Shown: positions 13,109 through 15,023 of the stretch, piece after piece
How the letters are laid out: each line of letters begins with the position of its first letter
Numbering within the stretch: position 1 is the stretch's first letter
Source of the DNA: an uncultured Flammeovirgaceae bacterium
Lineage (GTDB): Bacteria > Bacteroidota > Bacteroidia > Cytophagales > Cyclobacteriaceae
NCBI GenBank assembly: GCA_937138955.1
Contig: CAKZPJ010000511.1
Span: 1 to 15,023 of the forward strand
DNA: 15,023 bases
Reading direction: 5' to 3'
The notes under the pieces: generated by a model
Databases searched by the model: none
Told to the model about the DNA's origin: nothing
What the model saw: the letters and a program-made list of their open reading frames with translations, nothing else
Translations under genes and position numbers: made by a program

Positions 13109-13903
13109 TTATTCTTGAGATATTGACTGAATGTGTTCAGTTAGTGTCTGATACACTTTAGCATAAGCCGGATCATACGCCTTCAGATAATCTATGTGGT
13201 GATCAATCGTTTTTTGGTCGTTACGACGAGCCGGGCCGGTCTGTGATTGGGCCGGAGAAATTTCTAAGGCTTTGGTTACCGTTTCATGAACGAGCGGATG
13301 TAGCAGAGTAGTATTTAATTGACGATCGTGTAATAACTGCTCAGACATGCGCAATAAATGATTAGTGAAGTTATTAGCGAATACTGCGGCTACATGTAAT
13401 ACGGCTCGCTGCTGAGAATCAATGATTTGTACGTGGTTACTGATCTTCTCGGCCAGTTTTGTTAGCTCATCTAACATTTCTTTATTGCTGGCTTCCAGAC
13501 AAATTGGAATATTCTCGAAAGAAATAGCTCGCTGCTTACTGAAGGTCTGTAGCGGGTAAAATACCCCAATCTGTTGTGTTGGGACATCCGTTAGTGTATC
13601 CATGGGTTGCCCACCGGAGGTATGCACCACTGCTGATTCTTTGGGTAACCTTATCTGCCGAGCTACTTCCTTAATAGCATCATCCGATACAGCTAGAATA
13701 AACAAGCGAGCCGAACTATTGGTAAAGTCTAAATCCGTTTTTATCCGACCTTGCTTCAATTGGTTGGCTAACGCTCGCGCTTTCTCAGGCTGCCGACCGT
13801 AGATTTGTACTACTGAATAACCTGCTGCTTCCAAAGCCGGAGCTAAATGCCAGGCTACATTGCCTGTTCCTACAATGGCTATTTTCTGATATGAGTTTAT
13901 CAT
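13109..13903 (-). CDS. Rossmann-fold and DUF2520 domain protein (ProC-like putative NAD(P)-dependent oxidoreductase)
   Basis: A 264-residue protein. The N-terminal Rossmann domain (1-125) has the dinucleotide-binding motif IAIVGTGNVAWHLAPAL with Gly12, Gly14 and Asn15, then FILAVSDDAI (68-77), HTSGGQP (94-100) and GVFYPLQTFS (113-122). The C-terminal helical DUF2520 domain (about 130-260) contains QQRAVLHVAAVFANNFTNHL (164-183) and SQTGPARRND (220-229). The arrangement resembles pyrroline-5-carboxylate reductase and 6-phosphogluconate dehydrogenase-type enzymes, with the helical domain forming the dimer and substrate cleft. The true substrate is unknown for this family. It starts 80 nt from, and divergent to, pheS. 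Length is normal and no residues look missing. Confidence 0.88.
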   Translation of the reverse strand: MINSYQKIAIVGTGNVAWHLAPALEAAGYSVVQIYGRQPEKARALANQLKQGRIKTDLDFTNSSARLFILAVSDDAIKEVARQIRLPKESAVVHTSGGQPMDTLTDVPTQQIGVFYPLQTFSKQRAISFENIPICLEASNKEMLDELTKLAEKISNHVQIIDSQQRAVLHVAAVFANNFTNHLLRMSEQLLHDRQLNTTLLHPLVHETVTKALEISPAQSQTGPARRNDQKTIDHHIDYLKAYDPAYAKVYQTLTEHIQSISQE

Positions 13904-13931
13904 AGCGAAAATTACGAAAACTCTGAAACCA

Positions 13932-13962
13932 TTGAAATCAGTTAAAAGAAGCTCTACCTTTG
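13932..13962 (+). promoter_or_regulatory. Bacteroidota-type promoter of pheS
   Basis: TTG at 13932-13934 and TACCTTTG at 13955-13962 match the -33 (TTTG/TTG) and -7 (TAnnTTTG) elements with a 20-nt spacer, which is the normal spacing. The predicted transcript would start a few bases downstream, leaving a leader of roughly 10-17 nt before the ATG at 13984. Only part of the -33 TTTG consensus is present. Confidence 0.6.
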
Positions 13963-13983
13963 GGGTTTATTCAGAATTACGCT

Positions 13984-15023
13984 ATGAACGAAAAGATAGA
14001 AGCTCTTAAGCAGGAAATTAGCCAGTATACGGTCGCTAACCAAGATGAATTAGAAGCGTATCGTATTCGGTTTATTAGCCGGAAAAGTGTAGTCGGTGAT
14101 CTGTTTGGCGAAATGAGAACCGTAGCTCCTGAAGAGCGCAAAGCGATGGGAGTGCGACTTAATGAACTAAAGAACACTGCTCAAAATAAATTTAAAGAAC
14201 TAATCGCCTCATTGGAAGAGCAGCAGAATGGTCAACCCGATGATGTACCCGATCTAACCCTTCCATCGGTGCCGGACAGCTTGGGGGCTATCCATCCGCT
14301 GACCCAAATCCAGAACCGGGTAGTAGAAATTTTTGAGCGAATGGGCTTTAACGTAGCCGAAGGACCGGAGATTGAAGACGACTTCCACAACTTCACCGCG
14401 TTAAACTTTCCACCCAACCATCCGGCTCGGGAGATGCAGGATACGTTCTTCATTGAGAAGAATAGTGACGAAGATAAGCAGGACATTGTACTACGAACGC
14501 ATACCTCCTCGGTACAAGTACGATTGATGAAGAATCAGGAGCCACCGATTCGGGCGATCATGCCCGGGCGAGTGTATCGCAATGAGGCTATCTCGGCGCG
14601 GGCGCATTGTGTGTTCCACCAGGTAGAAGGCTTGTATGTTGATGGAAACGTCAGCTTCGCTGATTTGAAACAAACGTTGCTACACTTCGCCCGCGAACTG
14701 TTTGGTTCAGAAACAAAAATCCGATTACGACCATCGTACTTTCCCTTTACCGAACCTAGTGCCGAACTGGACATCTGGTGGGGTACCGAAACCGAAGCTG
14801 ACCGTCGGGTAACGAAAGGTACGGGCTGGCTAGAAATTGGCGGTTGTGGCATGGTTGACCCCAACGTACTCGATAGCTGCGGTATTGATTCGGAAGAATT
14901 TACCGGCTTCGCATTCGGAATGGGCTTTGAGCGGATTGCAATGATCAAGTACCAGATCAAAGATTTGCGGCTTTTTACCGAGAACGACGTGCGTTTTCTG
15001 AAGCAGTTTTCCGCGTTTGGCTA
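13984..15023 (+). CDS. pheS: phenylalanyl-tRNA synthetase alpha subunit (3' end at window edge)
   Basis: 346 complete codons run to the window edge. The last two bases, TA, may begin the stop codon or a Tyr codon, since the final residues (NDVRFLKQFSAFG) are where PheS proteins normally end. The product is the catalytic alpha subunit of the alpha2-beta2 enzyme that charges tRNA-Phe. Residues 1-85 are the helical coiled-coil tRNA-contacting arm. The class II catalytic core follows: HPLTQIQNRVVEIFERMGF (104-122), RTHTSSVQVRLM (171-182), motif 2 GRVYRNEAISARAHCVFHQV (195-214), EPSAELDIWW (257-266), and motif 3 GFAFGMGFERIAMIKY (308-323), which includes the Phe-pocket Ala310. All key motifs are intact. 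The ATG at 13984 follows a well-placed promoter. No pheT is in the window. Confidence 0.97.
   Translation, partial: MNEKIEALKQEISQYTVANQDELEAYRIRFISRKSVVGDLFGEMRTVAPEERKAMGVRLNELKNTAQNKFKELIASLEEQQNGQPDDVPDLTLPSVPDSLGAIHPLTQIQNRVVEIFERMGFNVAEGPEIEDDFHNFTALNFPPNHPAREMQDTFFIEKNSDEDKQDIVLRTHTSSVQVRLMKNQEPPIRAIMPGRVYRNEAISARAHCVFHQVEGLYVDGNVSFADLKQTLLHFARELFGSETKIRLRPSYFPFTEPSAELDIWWGTETEADRRVTKGTGWLEIGGCGMVDPNVLDSCGIDSEEFTGFAFGMGFERIAMIKYQIKDLRLFTENDVRFLKQFSAFG

Noticed and set aside
14535..14960. 141-codon minus-strand frame opposite pheS
   Set aside because: pheS motifs on the plus strand account fully for this region.
1..15023. CRISPR array, tRNA/rRNA genes, insertion sequences, phage or toxin-antitoxin genes
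   Set aside because: No regularly spaced direct repeats, no tRNA-like clover pattern, no transposase or integrase motifs, and no recognisable toxin-antitoxin pair were seen.

Overview
The window comes from a member of the Bacteroidota, most likely a gliding or marine Cytophagales-type bacterium. The evidence is several type IX secretion system (T9SS) proteins (a PorW/SprE-like TPR protein, a PorP/SprF protein and a large secreted protein with a gliding-motility/CHU_C C-terminus), signal peptides cleaved just before Gln, Bacteroidota-type promoter matches (TAnnTTTG), and a lack of obvious Shine-Dalgarno sites at most genes. The assignment rests on protein families, not on a marker-gene comparison.

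Layout, left to right. (1) 1-4128, plus strand: the C-terminal part of a PorW/SprE-like T9SS protein, then a complete class A penicillin-binding protein (PBP1A). A hairpin terminator follows at 4244-4267. (2) 4375-5270, plus strand: an ECF-like sigma factor with a non-ATG start, followed 14 nt later by a 99-residue protein with a C-terminal membrane helix, a probable anti-sigma or sigma-partner protein. (3) 10604 down to 5262, minus strand: a compact five-gene run of ECF sigma factor, single-span TonB-domain protein, 844-residue FG-GAP/Ig-like/CHU_C secreted protein, PorP/SprF outer-membrane protein, and OmpA-type peptidoglycan-binding domain. It reads as one operon linking transcription control to a T9SS surface protein and its outer-membrane anchor. 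(4) 10956-12330, plus strand: an unknown membrane-anchored protein overlapping a TIGR02757/DUF2400 protein by 8 nt. (5) 12491-15023: a HAD-family phosphatase (plus), a convergent Rossmann/DUF2520 protein (minus), and divergent from it pheS (plus). pheS runs to the window edge and is complete or within a few codons of complete.

Two structural oddities stand out in the minus-strand operon. First, the PorP gene and the OmpA-domain gene are in the same reading frame, separated by one TAA and 28 open codons. The OmpA part has no signal peptide of its own at its first ATG. This looks like a PorP-OmpA fusion split by a nonsense codon. Second, the signal-peptide region of the 844-residue secreted protein contains a 48-bp imperfect-palindromic, repeat-like element that fits the frame exactly (16 codons), resembling the in-frame palindromic elements known from Rickettsia. 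The operon's sigma gene is preceded by a perfect 15-bp dyad (7-bp arms), a candidate operator. Both sigma genes lack any ATG near their N-terminus and appear to start with TTG.

The most interesting candidate system is the sigma/TonB/T9SS-cargo/PorP/OmpA operon. Here the gene next to the sigma factor, where a FecR-type anti-sigma would be expected, encodes a membrane protein with a short cytoplasmic N-terminus and a periplasmic TonB C-terminal domain. I saw no tRNA, rRNA, CRISPR array, insertion sequence or phage gene in the window.
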